From: DATKDU01 sp035512595
GTDB taxonomy: Bacteria; Planctomycetota; Planctomycetia; Pirellulales; Pirellulaceae
NCBI GenBank assembly: GCA_035512595.1
Contig: DATKDU010000140.1
Coordinates: forward strand, 1 to 44,905
DNA length: 44,905 nucleotides
Reading direction: 5' to 3'
Shown here: positions 24,769 through 33,391 of the stretch, piece after piece
Numbering within the stretch: the first letter of the stretch is position 1
How the letters are laid out: each line of letters begins with the position of its first letter
The notes under the pieces: generated by a model
Told to the model about the DNA's origin: nothing
The model's database searches: none
What the model saw: only the letters and a program-made list of their open reading frames with translations
Program-made: the position numbers and the translations under genes

Positions 24769-26979
24769 CTAGGACGGCTTGAAGACCGCCACGGCCAGGG
24801 GGGGGAGCTTGACCTTGATCTTGGCCGGCCGCATGTGCCAGCCGGGCTCGTCGGCCATCACGCCGGGAAAATTGCCGACGTTCGTGCCGCCGTAATAGGC
24901 CGAGTCGCTGTTGAAGACCTCCTGATACCAGCCCGCCTTGGGCACGCCGCAGACGTATCCTTCGCGAACCACCGGCGTGAAGTTGCAGCAGACGATCAGG
25001 AAATCATTGGGGTCCTTCGCCCTACGGACGTACGACAGGATGCTGTCGGCCCGGTTGTGGCAGTCGATCCACTCAAAGCCGGTATACTCGAAATCGACCT
25101 GGTGGAGTGCCGGCTCGCGCTTCAGCAGCGTATTCAGATCGGCGACCAACTTCTTGACCCCCTGGTGCGTTTCCCACTGGAGCAGGTCCCATTGCAACTC
25201 GCTGTCGCTGTTCCATTCGTGCCACTGACCGAATTCCCCTCCCATGAACAAGAGCTTCTTGCCAGGGTGCGTCCACATGTACGAGTACAAGAGCCGCAGG
25301 TTGGCGAATTTCTGCCACAAATCGCCTGGCATCTGGTCGAGGAGCGCCCGTTTGCCGTGGACCACCTCGTCGTGCGACAGCGGTAAGCAGAAATTCTCGG
25401 TGAAGGAGTAGATCAGGCTGAAGGTCAGTTCGTCGTGGTGGAACTGCCGGTGGACCGGCTCGTGCCGCATGTAACGGAGGGTGTCGTTCATCCACCCCAT
25501 GTTCCACTTGATCGAAAAGCCCAGGCCGCCGGTATCCGGCGGGCGCGACACCCCCCCCCAGGCGGTCGATTCCTCGGCAATCGTCAGGACGCCGGGGTAA
25601 TTGACGTGTGACTGGTGGTTGAACTCGCGGAGCAGCCAAATGGCGTCGATGTTCTCGCGGCCGCCGTACTCGTTGGGGACCCATTCCCCTTCCTTGCGGC
25701 TGTAATCGAGATAGAGCATCGACGCGACCGCATCGACCCGCAGGCCGTCGATGTGGTACTTGTCGAGCCAGAACAGGGCGTTGGCGAGCAGGAAGTTGCG
25801 GACTTCGTTCCGGCCGTAGTTGAAGATCATCGTCCCCCAGTCGGGGTGCTCTCCCTTGCGAGGATCTTCATGCTCGTAGAGTGCCGTGCCGTCGAACTGC
25901 CGCAGGCCGTGGCCATCCTTGGGGAAGTGGGCCGGCACCCAGTCCAGCAGCACGCCAATGCCGTTCTGATGGCAGTGATCGACGAAGTAGGCAAAATCCT
26001 CGGGCGATCCGTAGCGGCTGGTGACCGCGAAATAACCGACCGTCTGATAGCCCCAGCTTCCGGTGAACGGGTGCTCGCTGACGGGGAGCAACTCCAAATG
26101 CGTGTACCCCATCTCCTTGCAGTACGCCACGAGCTGGTGCGCCAGGTCGCGATAGTTGAGCCAGCCGTGATGCCGCCGGTGATCGCGCCGCCACGAGCCG
26201 AGATGCACTTCATAAATCGAGATCGGCTGCTCGAGCTGGTTGGTGGCGGCCCGCCGCTGCATCCAGGCCTGGTCGTTCCAGTGGAAGCGCGACAGGTCGG
26301 TGACGATCGATGCCGTACACGGCGGCAGCTCGGCCGCAAAGCCGTACGGGTCGGTCTTATCGACCACTTCCCCCCAGCGGGTCTTGATGCGGAACTTGTA
26401 TTTCTCCCCCACGGCCAGGCCGGGGATGAACAGCTCCCACACGCCGCCGGTGGCGTGATGCCGCAGGGGATGCCGCCGGCCGTCCCACTTGTTGAAGTCG
26501 CCGACGATGCTCACGCTCTGGGCATTGGGGGCCCAGACGGCAAAGTTGGTCCCCTGGACGCCGTCGATCTCGCGGACCTGCGCGCCGAATTTCTCGTAGC
26601 CGCGGAGGAGCGTCCCTTCGCCGAACAGGTGCAGATCGAAATCGGAGAGGTAGGGCTCGAAGTAGTAGGGGTCGTGCGTGGTGTTCATAGCGCCCGTTTC
26701 ATCGGCGAAGCGAAGCTGGTAGGGGCGGCGCAGGGGGCCGTCGCCCAGCGGACAAATCGCCTCATACAATCCGGCGGGATGGATCCGCCGCATCGGCCGG
26801 CTGGCGTCATGCGCGGGATCGACCAGCCAGGCCTGGGTGCTGCCCGGGAAAAAGGCCCGCACCGCCAAGGCCCGCCGCCCGTGATCCACAATCTCCCGCG
26901 GTCCCAGGACCTCGGCCGGATTCGACAGGCTTCCATTGAGCAGGGCGCTCATTCCGCTGAGCGAGACGCTCGTCCTCAC
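24769..26979 (-). CDS. glgB: 1,4-alpha-glucan branching enzyme
   Basis: This cytoplasmic GH13 enzyme makes alpha-1,6 branches in glycogen. It has the N-terminal CBM48-type domain (NFAVWAPNAQSVSIVGDFNK) and the catalytic regions in order: DWVPAHFPKDGHGL, then GLRVDAVASMLYLDYSR, IAEESTAWGGV and LPLSHDEVVHGK. The catalytic residues are Asp416 (nucleophile, in GLRVDAV), Glu469 (acid/base, in IAEEST) and Asp537 (in SHDEV), counted from the GTG start. I choose the GTG at 26979 because AGGAG lies exactly 8 nt upstream. An in-frame ATG at 26997 has that AGGAG inside its own coding sequence and no ribosome site of its own. The 736-residue length is normal. No other glycogen genes are nearby, so it appears to be a lone unit. 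Confidence 0.95.
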   Translation of the reverse strand: MRTSVSLSGMSALLNGSLSNPAEVLGPREIVDHGRRALAVRAFFPGSTQAWLVDPAHDASRPMRRIHPAGLYEAICPLGDGPLRRPYQLRFADETGAMNTTHDPYYFEPYLSDFDLHLFGEGTLLRGYEKFGAQVREIDGVQGTNFAVWAPNAQSVSIVGDFNKWDGRRHPLRHHATGGVWELFIPGLAVGEKYKFRIKTRWGEVVDKTDPYGFAAELPPCTASIVTDLSRFHWNDQAWMQRRAATNQLEQPISIYEVHLGSWRRDHRRHHGWLNYRDLAHQLVAYCKEMGYTHLELLPVSEHPFTGSWGYQTVGYFAVTSRYGSPEDFAYFVDHCHQNGIGVLLDWVPAHFPKDGHGLRQFDGTALYEHEDPRKGEHPDWGTMIFNYGRNEVRNFLLANALFWLDKYHIDGLRVDAVASMLYLDYSRKEGEWVPNEYGGRENIDAIWLLREFNHQSHVNYPGVLTIAEESTAWGGVSRPPDTGGLGFSIKWNMGWMNDTLRYMRHEPVHRQFHHDELTFSLIYSFTENFCLPLSHDEVVHGKRALLDQMPGDLWQKFANLRLLYSYMWTHPGKKLLFMGGEFGQWHEWNSDSELQWDLLQWETHQGVKKLVADLNTLLKREPALHQVDFEYTGFEWIDCHNRADSILSYVRRAKDPNDFLIVCCNFTPVVREGYVCGVPKAGWYQEVFNSDSAYYGGTNVGNFPGVMADEPGWHMRPAKIKVKLPPLAVAVFKPS

Positions 26980-27093
26980 GTCGCTGACTCCTAGCATACT
27001 CGGGTAATAACTCAGTAGGGGAAGCGTGGAAAGGGCGCGAACGCTAGTGCGAATCTCGCAGCCGTTAACGGGGACTGGCGTTCGAATTCTTTG

Positions 27094-27114
27094 CCGGAGG
27101 ACAACGTCCTCCGG
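27094..27114 (-). terminator. Hairpin after the RNase H-like gene
   Basis: CCGGAGGAC and GTCCTCCGG form a perfect 9-bp stem with a three-base loop. It lies 36 nt after the stop at 27151 and before the glgB start, both on the minus strand, so it may end the RNase H-like transcript. A U-tract is absent, which leaves the assignment tentative. Confidence 0.45.
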
Positions 27115-27150
27115 AATGGGCGCCGCAGTGGCCCCTGCATTTCGGGGATG

Positions 27151-27777
27151 TTAGCGGGCAAAAGGTGCGGCCAGCCAGCTCCACAGCCGCGACCGCCACG
27201 ACGGAGCCTTCTGGGCCGGCGGCTTTCTTAACGGGCTATCCCCCGCGTCGAAGCGGAGCGACTTGCCCCGGTGACGATGCTGCGGACGGACTACACGCAC
27301 TTCATTCTGACCCTCGGCATCGTTGTCCACAGCCGGCGCTGGCAAGAGCCGCAGCGGCATCGCATTGAGATCGTCGCTCTCTCCCTGGCGGACGCTGCGG
27401 CATTCAACGTCGTGAAACTGAAGCGCCTGATCGACGCGCCGCCACAGGTCGTGGTCTTTGACCGGGCTCATTTCGCCGTACCGCTCCCATTGCCAGCCAT
27501 CCTCCCGCCACTGCGCCAGCCCGAAGCGAATGCCGCGGCTGACGTACCGGCTTCCCGTGACGAGCGTCACGCGGGAGGGTTGATCGAGAGCTTCCAGGCC
27601 GCGGACGATGGCCAGGAGTTCCAGGCGCTGGGTGGAGGCGGCCTCTTCATCGGCCGCTTCCAGGCGGACGCCGCCGTCGGCCGATTCCAGGACGAACCGC
27701 CACTGGCCACAGCCGGCCTGTGCCGCGTCCAATTCGGCCTGGGAAAAAAGGAGAAAGTGCGGAGCGGGGACCTTCAT
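27151..27777 (-). CDS. RNase H-like protein lacking catalytic aspartates
   Basis: The 208-residue protein aligns by eye with RNase HI over residues 24-127: 'RLELLAIVRGLEAL' matches the RMELMAAI-ALE helix, 'TGSRYVSRGIRFGLAQW' matches TDSQYV-x-GI, and 'MSPVKDHDLWRRVDQAL' matches the PVKN-DLW-x-LD helix. RNase HI needs four carboxylates. Here only the Glu is clear (Glu53). The first Asp has no counterpart in the start of the domain, the second is Gly75 (TGS for TDS), and the final GHAGHPENE-CDELA segment is replaced by RQGESDDLNAMP. So it probably binds nucleic acid or protein without cutting, which is inference. Residues 140-208 are a basic, Arg/Pro-rich tail (RPQHRHRGKSLRF) ending in a Trp-rich stretch. 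No strong ribosome site is visible. Confidence 0.75.
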   Translation of the reverse strand: MKVPAPHFLLFSQAELDAAQAGCGQWRFVLESADGGVRLEAADEEAASTQRLELLAIVRGLEALDQPSRVTLVTGSRYVSRGIRFGLAQWREDGWQWERYGEMSPVKDHDLWRRVDQALQFHDVECRSVRQGESDDLNAMPLRLLPAPAVDNDAEGQNEVRVVRPQHRHRGKSLRFDAGDSPLRKPPAQKAPSWRSRLWSWLAAPFAR

Positions 27778-28166
27778 GACCAGCCGTTTCTTCGCGAGGA
27801 ACTGCGGCAGATCCTTCTGGCAAACCGGCTAACTGTTTCCGCACGTCCCAGTGCGCGAGCGTGCCGCCCAACGCGGCACGACATCATTGATTTCTCTATC
27901 GTCAACCGCAACCTAGATTCTCCACTTTATCCAGAGGGAAGGGGCCCTCCGTCGTTTCGGGCCAACGAGGGTCGATTACCGGCACCTTTGGCCCAAAACG
28001 ACGGAGGGCCCAACGATTCGGCCCGAATCGTGCTGAAGCGGTTTGAGATAAGGGAGTGTACAGGGGCCCAATCTTTACCCGTTTCGGCGCGTCGCCTCGC
28101 TGGGCTGCGGTGACGCGGCAGGCGTTTTTCAGGAACTTGTTCCTGCTTTCCGGGCACTCAAATGCG
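27778..28166. other. Palindrome-rich gap between divergent genes
   Basis: No believable gene lies between the RNase H-like start and the promoter of the 28328 gene. The stretch holds a long hairpin (27942-28011), an adjoining perfect palindrome ACGATTCGG-C-CCGAATCGT (28013-28031), and a smaller one CAGGAAC-TT-GTTCCTG (28130-28145). A 132-codon minus-strand frame across it has no signal, no domain and no ribosome site. Confidence 0.5.
27942..28011. repeat. 24-bp inverted repeat with 22-base loop
   Basis: The arms 27942-27965 (GGGCCCTCCGTCGTTT and on) and 27988-28011 pair with one mismatch. The genes on both sides point away from it, so it is not a terminator for either. It is directly followed by the ACGATTCGG palindrome at 28013-28031, and the two may form one composite element. 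An interspersed repeat is the simplest reading. Confidence 0.85.
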
Positions 28167-28194
28167 TTGGAACCGGTCACATTTCGGGTATGAT
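28167..28194 (+). promoter_or_regulatory. Sigma-70-type promoter for the 28328 gene
   Basis: TTGGAA (28167-28172) and TATGAT (28189-28194) are separated by 16 bases. Each matches its consensus (TTGACA, TATAAT) at four to five positions. Transcription would begin near 28201 and give an untranslated leader of about 127 nt before the ATG at 28328. This also argues against translation starting at the in-frame ATG at 28190, which lies within the -10 box. Confidence 0.45.
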
Positions 28195-28327
28195 CGTCGG
28201 AGATTCGGGCGCTATGCCCTTGTTCCTCGGCGAGCATCGGCGACGCCAGCCCGCCCCTTTCCAACGGACAGCTACGGCTGCATTCCACGCAGCCCCTCAT
28301 GGCATCGGTGTGCCAGGGAGTTCAACC

Positions 28328-29680
28328 ATGCTCCGTCCCCTTGCGCAGTCCGCTGCCGGCCGCGCCGCCTGCCTGCTTTGGCTGGCCGTGGCTCAAAGTG
28401 CCGCCGCCCAGACCGTCAACTGGCCTCAATTCCGCGGCGCCCGCAGTGACGGGCTGGGCGAAGGCCAGACGCTGCCCGAGACGTGGAGCACCATTGAGAA
28501 CGTCGTCTGGAAGGCCGACATTCCCGGCTGGGGCTGGTCGTCGCCGGTGATCTGGGGCGACAAGATCTTCGTCACGTCAGCAGTCAACCAGCGGCAGCGC
28601 GAGAAACTGGTCGTCGGAGGTTATCCAGGCGGGCGGACAAAGCCCACGGACGTGCATCGCTGGATGACGTATTGCCTCGACTTCGAGAGCGGGAAAATCG
28701 TCTGGGAGCGCGAAGCCCACCAAGGCGTGCCTCCCGAGGAACGTCATCCCAAGAACTCGTATGTCAACGCCACGCCCGTTACCGATGGCGAGCGCGTCTA
28801 CGCCTATTTCGACAACGTCGGCATGTTCTGCTACGACCTGGACGGCAAGCAGCTCTGGGAGCGCAAGTGGGGCAGCTTTCCCATGCGCGGCGGCTGGGGG
28901 CCGGGAGCTTCACCCGTGTTGCACAAGGATCGCCTGTACCTCGTCAACGACAACGAACGCGAATCCTTCCTGGTCGCCTTGGACAAGACGAGCGGGAAAA
29001 AAATCTGGCGCATCGATCGAGAGGAGAAAAGCAACTGGTCCACGCCCTACGTTTGGGAACACGACCGCACGGAGATCGTGACGATCGGCACCGGCAAGGT
29101 GCGTTCCTATGACCTTGAAGGAAACGTCCTGTGGGAGCTGACCGGCACGTCCGGCCTGGTCAGTCTGACGCCCGTCGCCAAGCACGGCCTGCTTTATCTC
29201 GGCGCCGGCTACCATTACGGTCCGCTCTATGCCATTCGGCCCGGCGCGTCGGGCGACATCAGTCTCGGTGCGGGCGAAACGAGCAACCAGTGGATTGCCT
29301 GGTCCCAGCCGCGGGGTTCGAGCATTCATCCCTGCTATCTGATCAGCGGCGACCGGCTCTACGTCCTGTTTGATGCGGGACTGCTGACCTGCTATAGCGC
29401 CACGACGGGCGAGACGGTTTTTCCGAGGCAGCGCCTCAACACGGGGGGCGGCCGATTCTATGCGTCCCCCTGGGCCTACAACGGCCGGATCTTTCTGCTC
29501 AATGAGGACGGCACCACCTGGGTCGTCGAGGACAGTTCTGAGTTCCAGGTCATCCGCAAGAACGTCCTGGGCGACTACGCCTGGGCGACGCCGGCCATGG
29601 CGCGGGGCAGCCTGTTCATCCGCACGTACTCCGGACTTTATCGGCTTCAGAACCTGGCGGACGCCGGGCCAGGCAAGTAA
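28328..29680 (+). CDS. Secreted PQQ-like beta-propeller protein
   Basis: Starting at the ATG at 28328 (AGGGAG 8 nt upstream) the product has 450 residues. The signal peptide ends near residue 27 (LAVAQSAAA). The mature protein opens 'VNWPQFRGARSDG', then 'VVWKADIPGWGWSSPVIWG', the same opening as the propeller at 1248. Blades such as 'TYCLDFESGKIVWEREAHQG', 'MFCYDLDGKQLWERKWG', 'VALDKTSGKKIWRIDREEK' and 'VRSYDLEGNVLWELTG' identify a PQQ/BamB-like fold. Activity is unknown and no cofactor motif is visible. It is followed after 39 bp by a secreted protein of unknown function, probably in one transcript. Confidence 0.9.
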   Translation: MLRPLAQSAAGRAACLLWLAVAQSAAAQTVNWPQFRGARSDGLGEGQTLPETWSTIENVVWKADIPGWGWSSPVIWGDKIFVTSAVNQRQREKLVVGGYPGGRTKPTDVHRWMTYCLDFESGKIVWEREAHQGVPPEERHPKNSYVNATPVTDGERVYAYFDNVGMFCYDLDGKQLWERKWGSFPMRGGWGPGASPVLHKDRLYLVNDNERESFLVALDKTSGKKIWRIDREEKSNWSTPYVWEHDRTEIVTIGTGKVRSYDLEGNVLWELTGTSGLVSLTPVAKHGLLYLGAGYHYGPLYAIRPGASGDISLGAGETSNQWIAWSQPRGSSIHPCYLISGDRLYVLFDAGLLTCYSATTGETVFPRQRLNTGGGRFYASPWAYNGRIFLLNEDGTTWVVEDSSEFQVIRKNVLGDYAWATPAMARGSLFIRTYSGLYRLQNLADAGPGK

Positions 29681-29719
29681 TACGACGGTCCCTTTGGCCG
29701 CTTGGCGGAGTAGCAAGCC

Positions 29720-30391
29720 ATGAGAACCTTTAGCGCCTCAATCATCGCTCCGCTGGTCATCGCATCCGCGCCGCTGGCCGCACAAGAGTCCCAGCCGCCT
29801 AAAGCACGCGATCGGCAGCGCGCCGCAGACGATGCGCCGCGCGGCGACGCCTGGGTCAAGGCGCTCGCGGATCGCTCCCAGCGCGGCACGCTGCACGATG
29901 CTTTTCAGATGGTCCGCGGCGACAGCGGCAAGTGGAACGACGAGCCGCGGGTGCAACATGCGCCGCCGATCGGCCAGAAGCCGGCCAAAACGTCTCTGGA
30001 CGATTGGGCCGATCAATTGCTCGCGAAGAAGACGTTTCGCACGACCACGAGCGACGACAATTGGCTGCTGTTTCGCACCCGCCAGTTGGATGACAACGAC
30101 CGCGTGTGGGTCGAGCGCATCGAACGGCAGGGGAATCAATTCACGGTCGTTCTGAGCGAGGCGATTTGGCAGGGTCGGTATTCCAAGACGTTTACGTATT
30201 ACAGCGTCTTTGGCGTGAACCTCGGCCGGCTTGGGCCGGGCAAGTACGAGACGAAGTGCGTCATCCAGCCGCAGACCTTCAGGCAATTCGAGGGGACCGG
30301 CCGGCCGGCGGATAACTGGCCCAAGGACGTGCGTCCCGCGGAAAAAAAGCCGATCGAACTTCGCGCAGCGTTCAACGTGATCGCCGAGTGA
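29720..30391 (+). CDS. Secreted protein of unknown function
   Basis: The 223-residue product begins with a short signal peptide (MRTFSASIIAPLVIASAPLA, cut before QESQPPK). The next 70 residues are polar and probably disordered. From about residue 90 there is a compact alpha/beta region (SLDDWADQLLAKKTFRTTT, then WVERIERQGNQFTVVLSEAI, WQGRYSKTFTYYSVFGVNL). I recognise no family. GGCGGAG lies 9 nt before the ATG. The gene follows the propeller gene by 39 bp on the same strand, so the two may act together outside the cytoplasm. Confidence 0.75.
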   Translation: MRTFSASIIAPLVIASAPLAAQESQPPKARDRQRAADDAPRGDAWVKALADRSQRGTLHDAFQMVRGDSGKWNDEPRVQHAPPIGQKPAKTSLDDWADQLLAKKTFRTTTSDDNWLLFRTRQLDDNDRVWVERIERQGNQFTVVLSEAIWQGRYSKTFTYYSVFGVNLGRLGPGKYETKCVIQPQTFRQFEGTGRPADNWPKDVRPAEKKPIELRAAFNVIAE

Positions 30392-30630
30392 AGCCGCACG
30401 TCGCGACGACCACGCCATACATGGTGCCGGCGCGCTAATTCTGAAGGCACGTTCTTGACAGCGAGCTTGCTAGCGAGGCTGCGGCGTTTTTCACGTGGAA
30501 AATGGTCTTGCCGGTTCTCGGCAGGCTCCCTACGCTCCTGCGCCCCTTTACCCCAGGCGCGGGCCAGAGCCACCGTTGCCCGGCCATGGGAGGGCTGCGT
30601 CTACATTCAGCCACGCGAGCAACTTGCCCC
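30392..30630. other. Gap with no recognised gene
   Basis: The stretch contains the near-palindrome AGCGAGCTTGCT close to 30460 and a T5 run at 30488-30492. An open frame continuing into the sulfotransferase gene covers its right half, but that part has no family similarity. It may include the promoter of the sulfotransferase gene or a decayed repeat; nothing firm is visible. Confidence 0.35.
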
Positions 30631-31776
30631 ATGTCGTCGTTACCTATCACGGAGGGCGACCGCTTTGAAGCATTTCGCGTGCCGTGGGCGCGGCACGTCA
30701 GCACGCGCATCGCCGGCAGCTTTCCTCGCTTCTGGATTGGCTGCGGCAATCTGGAATCGGCGCTCCTGGCGGACCTCCTGGCGCCGGTTTCCATTCAATC
30801 GCCCATTTACATTGCCGGGCTGGCGCGCTGCGGCAGCACGGTCCTGCTGGAGACGGTAGCGCACTATGGCGTCGCTTCCCATCGGTATCGCGATTTTCCG
30901 TTCGTCTTCACCCCGTATTGGTGGAATCGATTTCTCGATCGCGCGCCGCGAAAACCGGCGATGCCGAAACCGCGCGTGCATGGCGACGGCCTGGTCGTAT
31001 CGTCGGAGAGTCCCGAAGCGCTGGAGGAGCCGCTGTGGATGGCCTTCTTCCCCGCGGCCCATGATCCGCGCTCTTCGCAGGTGTTGGACGCCAGCACAGA
31101 CCACCCCGCCTTCGCGGCATTTTATCGCAATCATCTGCGCAAGCTGCTCCTCGTCCGCTCGGGCGATCGCTACGCCTGCAAGGCGAACTATCACGTGGCG
31201 CGGCTGGAATACCTGCTGAAGTTGTTCCCCGACGCTCGATTCGTTGTTCCCATCCGCCGGCCGCGCGACCACGTGGCTTCGCTGATGAAGCAGCACGAGC
31301 TGTTCGCTGCCGGAGAAGCGCGCTACCCGCGGGCGCTGGCTCAGATGCGCGCCTGCGGCCATTTTGAATTCGGGCTGGACCGCCGGGTCATCAACTTGGG
31401 GGATGACCCGGCGGTGGCAGCCGTCGAGCAATTATGGAGCGAAGGGGAAGAAGCCCGCGGCTGGGCCCGGTACTGGTCGCAGGTCTACGGCTTTTTGTCC
31501 CAGCGGTTGGCCGCCAATGCCGCGCTGCGCCGCGCTGCGCTCGTCGTGCGGTACGAAGATCTTTGCGGCCAGGCGGAGGAGACGGTGCGCCGCGTGTCGG
31601 AACATTGCCAGTTGCCCATCGACAAGAGCCTCCAAGCGGCGCTGGCCGGGCGGCTGCACACCCCGACCTACTATCGCCCCACATTTTCAGCAGCCGAAGC
31701 CGCTGCTATCGAAGAGGAAACGTGCGAGGTCGCCAGTCGGTTTGGTTATCGCCGGGCAGAGAAAAAAGCTGCGTAG
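30631..31776 (+). CDS. Sulfotransferase family protein
   Basis: From the ATG at 30631 the protein has 381 residues. It has the two PAPS-binding signatures of the family: a P-loop-like 5'-phosphosulfate site, IYIAGLARCGSTVLLE, at about residues 59-74, and a 3'-phosphate site, VPIRRPRDHVASLMKQ, at about 206-221. These enzymes move sulfate from PAPS to a hydroxyl on a carbohydrate, lipid, protein or small molecule; the acceptor here is unknown. There is no signal peptide, so the enzyme is cytoplasmic or peripheral. The frame is open back to 30502, but those 43 extra residues are low-complexity and unlike the family. The next gene, 105 bp downstream on the same strand, is an arylsulfotransferase-like protein, which suggests a shared sulfation-related task. 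Confidence 0.85.
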   Translation: MSSLPITEGDRFEAFRVPWARHVSTRIAGSFPRFWIGCGNLESALLADLLAPVSIQSPIYIAGLARCGSTVLLETVAHYGVASHRYRDFPFVFTPYWWNRFLDRAPRKPAMPKPRVHGDGLVVSSESPEALEEPLWMAFFPAAHDPRSSQVLDASTDHPAFAAFYRNHLRKLLLVRSGDRYACKANYHVARLEYLLKLFPDARFVVPIRRPRDHVASLMKQHELFAAGEARYPRALAQMRACGHFEFGLDRRVINLGDDPAVAAVEQLWSEGEEARGWARYWSQVYGFLSQRLAANAALRRAALVVRYEDLCGQAEETVRRVSEHCQLPIDKSLQAALAGRLHTPTYYRPTFSAAEAAAIEEETCEVASRFGYRRAEKKAA

Positions 31777-31881
31777 ACGAAGAATCCGTCTTGCTCTGAC
31801 CGGCGGAAAATTCGTATTCTTCCCACGACGAAGAGGGGGGGTGTGTGTTCGAAAGTCCTCTGCGGACTAAAGGTCGATCTC

Positions 31882-33294
31882 ATGGCTACGCCAACCATCC
31901 TGCGGCGCGTATTTTCCTCACGCTGGCTCGATCGCGTGCTGCCGGTGCTGTTCATCCTCTCGCTGGCGGTGGTGTGCTTCGTCGGCGGCGCCTACATGGC
32001 CGAGTTCGAGACACCCTGGTACCAGAGCGTGCTCCAGCCCTCGTTCCGCGGACTGCGGGCGGCGGCCGTGCAGCGTGACTTGCTCGAGGATCAGCGATCG
32101 ATCGACTGGGATCTGGCCCGTGAAGCGCAGCCGGGCGTCACCATTTATCAGCCGGAGCTGGCCTACGACGGATTGACCATGTACGTCTCGTTTGGCGAGT
32201 CGCCGAGCGCGCGATTGATTTCGATGACCGGCGAGCTCGTCCACCAGTGGAACTTGCCGTTTCGAAAGGTTTGGCCCCAGCCGCCCCACGTGAAGAATCC
32301 CCCGCCGGAAGAGTTCATTCACTGGCACACGGCGCGGATGTTTCCCAACGGCGACTTGATCGCCAACTACTGCACCGCCTCGGATACGCCCTACGGGTAC
32401 GGCCTGGCGAAGATGGACAAGGATTCGCGGGTGCTGTGGCGGTACTCCGACTGCGCCCATCACGACTTCGACGTCGATGAGGCCGGGCGAGTTTACGCGC
32501 TGGCGCAATCGATTGGCCATGACAAAGTGGACGGGGCGCCGCATTTGAGCACCCCCGTGCTTCAGGATTTCGTGGTCGTTCTGTCGCCGGAAGGCAAAGA
32601 ACTGAAGCGGATCGCACTCTACGAGGCCTTTGCAAAGTCGAAGTACCGCCACTATCTGGAATCGATTCCCTCGGATCCGGACGGAGATCACACGCACAGC
32701 AACGGAATCGACGTGATCTCCCCGGCCTTCGCGGAGAAGCACGGCTTCTGTTCTCCCGGCGACGTGATGATCTCCGTGCGCAATCCCGGCTGGCTGGCGA
32801 TCTTGAATCTAAAGCGACAGGAGATCGTATGGGCCGCCAGCGGCATTTGGCGCGGGCAGCACGATCCCGACCCCTTGGAGAACGGGAACGTCCTGCTGTT
32901 CGACAATTGGGGAAATCTGGGCCCCGGCGGCCAGTCGCGGATTCTGGAATGGAACCCCGCCAGCGGCGCGATCGAATGGTGCTACGGCGGCACGAAGGAA
33001 AAGCCGTTTGAAAGCGTCTCTCGCGGCTGCCAGCAGTTGCTCCCCAATGGGAATGTGCTGATTACCGAGTCGAACAACGGGCGGCTTCTGGAAGTCACTC
33101 GTGGCCGGCAGGTGGTCTGGGAGTACAACAACCCGCACCGCTATGAGGAAACGAACAAGTATGTGGCCGTCGTCACGAGCGCGCAGCGGCTGGCTGCTAG
33201 CGAATTGACGTTCTTAAATCCATCCAGCGCGGATCAGCCGAAGGAAAGTGGCTCCACGGCGACGGCCGATAAGAAAAAACAGATCAAGCGGTAA
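31882..33294 (+). CDS. Membrane-anchored arylsulfotransferase-like (ASST) beta-propeller protein
   Basis: From the ATG at 31882 (AAAGG about 9 nt upstream) the product has 470 residues. One membrane segment near 18-40 (VLPVLFILSLAVVCFVGGAY) anchors a large extracytoplasmic domain. This has the ASST-type blade pattern: 'ISMTGELVHQWNLPF', 'FIHWHTARMFPNGDLIANY', 'DPLENGNVLLFDNWGNLGPG', 'SRILEWNPASGAIEWCYGG' and 'QQLLPNGNVLITESNNGRLL'. Family knowledge: ASST propellers can transfer sulfate between phenols without PAPS, using His and Arg residues. His residues are present (HWHTAR, HHDFDV, GDHTHSNG), but I cannot assign the active site. It lies between the sulfotransferase and a small membrane protein, probably in one operon. 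Confidence 0.82.
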   Translation: MATPTILRRVFSSRWLDRVLPVLFILSLAVVCFVGGAYMAEFETPWYQSVLQPSFRGLRAAAVQRDLLEDQRSIDWDLAREAQPGVTIYQPELAYDGLTMYVSFGESPSARLISMTGELVHQWNLPFRKVWPQPPHVKNPPPEEFIHWHTARMFPNGDLIANYCTASDTPYGYGLAKMDKDSRVLWRYSDCAHHDFDVDEAGRVYALAQSIGHDKVDGAPHLSTPVLQDFVVVLSPEGKELKRIALYEAFAKSKYRHYLESIPSDPDGDHTHSNGIDVISPAFAEKHGFCSPGDVMISVRNPGWLAILNLKRQEIVWAASGIWRGQHDPDPLENGNVLLFDNWGNLGPGGQSRILEWNPASGAIEWCYGGTKEKPFESVSRGCQQLLPNGNVLITESNNGRLLEVTRGRQVVWEYNNPHRYEETNKYVAVVTSAQRLAASELTFLNPSSADQPKESGSTATADKKKQIKR

Positions 33295-33391
33295 TCGCCG
33301 CTTGACCGTCACGGTTCAGTGAGCCTGGCGTGGATCGCCCCACGTTCCGATTGGCTGCTATCGTCCACCAAGTTATCAGGGAGGCAGGGTC

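Noticed and set aside
27902..28300. 132-codon minus-strand frame in the gap before the 28328 gene
   Set aside because: It runs through palindromes, has no signal or domain and overlaps the probable promoter of the real gene.
30455..30859. 134-codon plus-strand frame overlapping the sulfotransferase start
   Set aside because: Out of frame with the sulfotransferase, Arg/Ser-rich and without motif; probably a shadow or repeat-derived.
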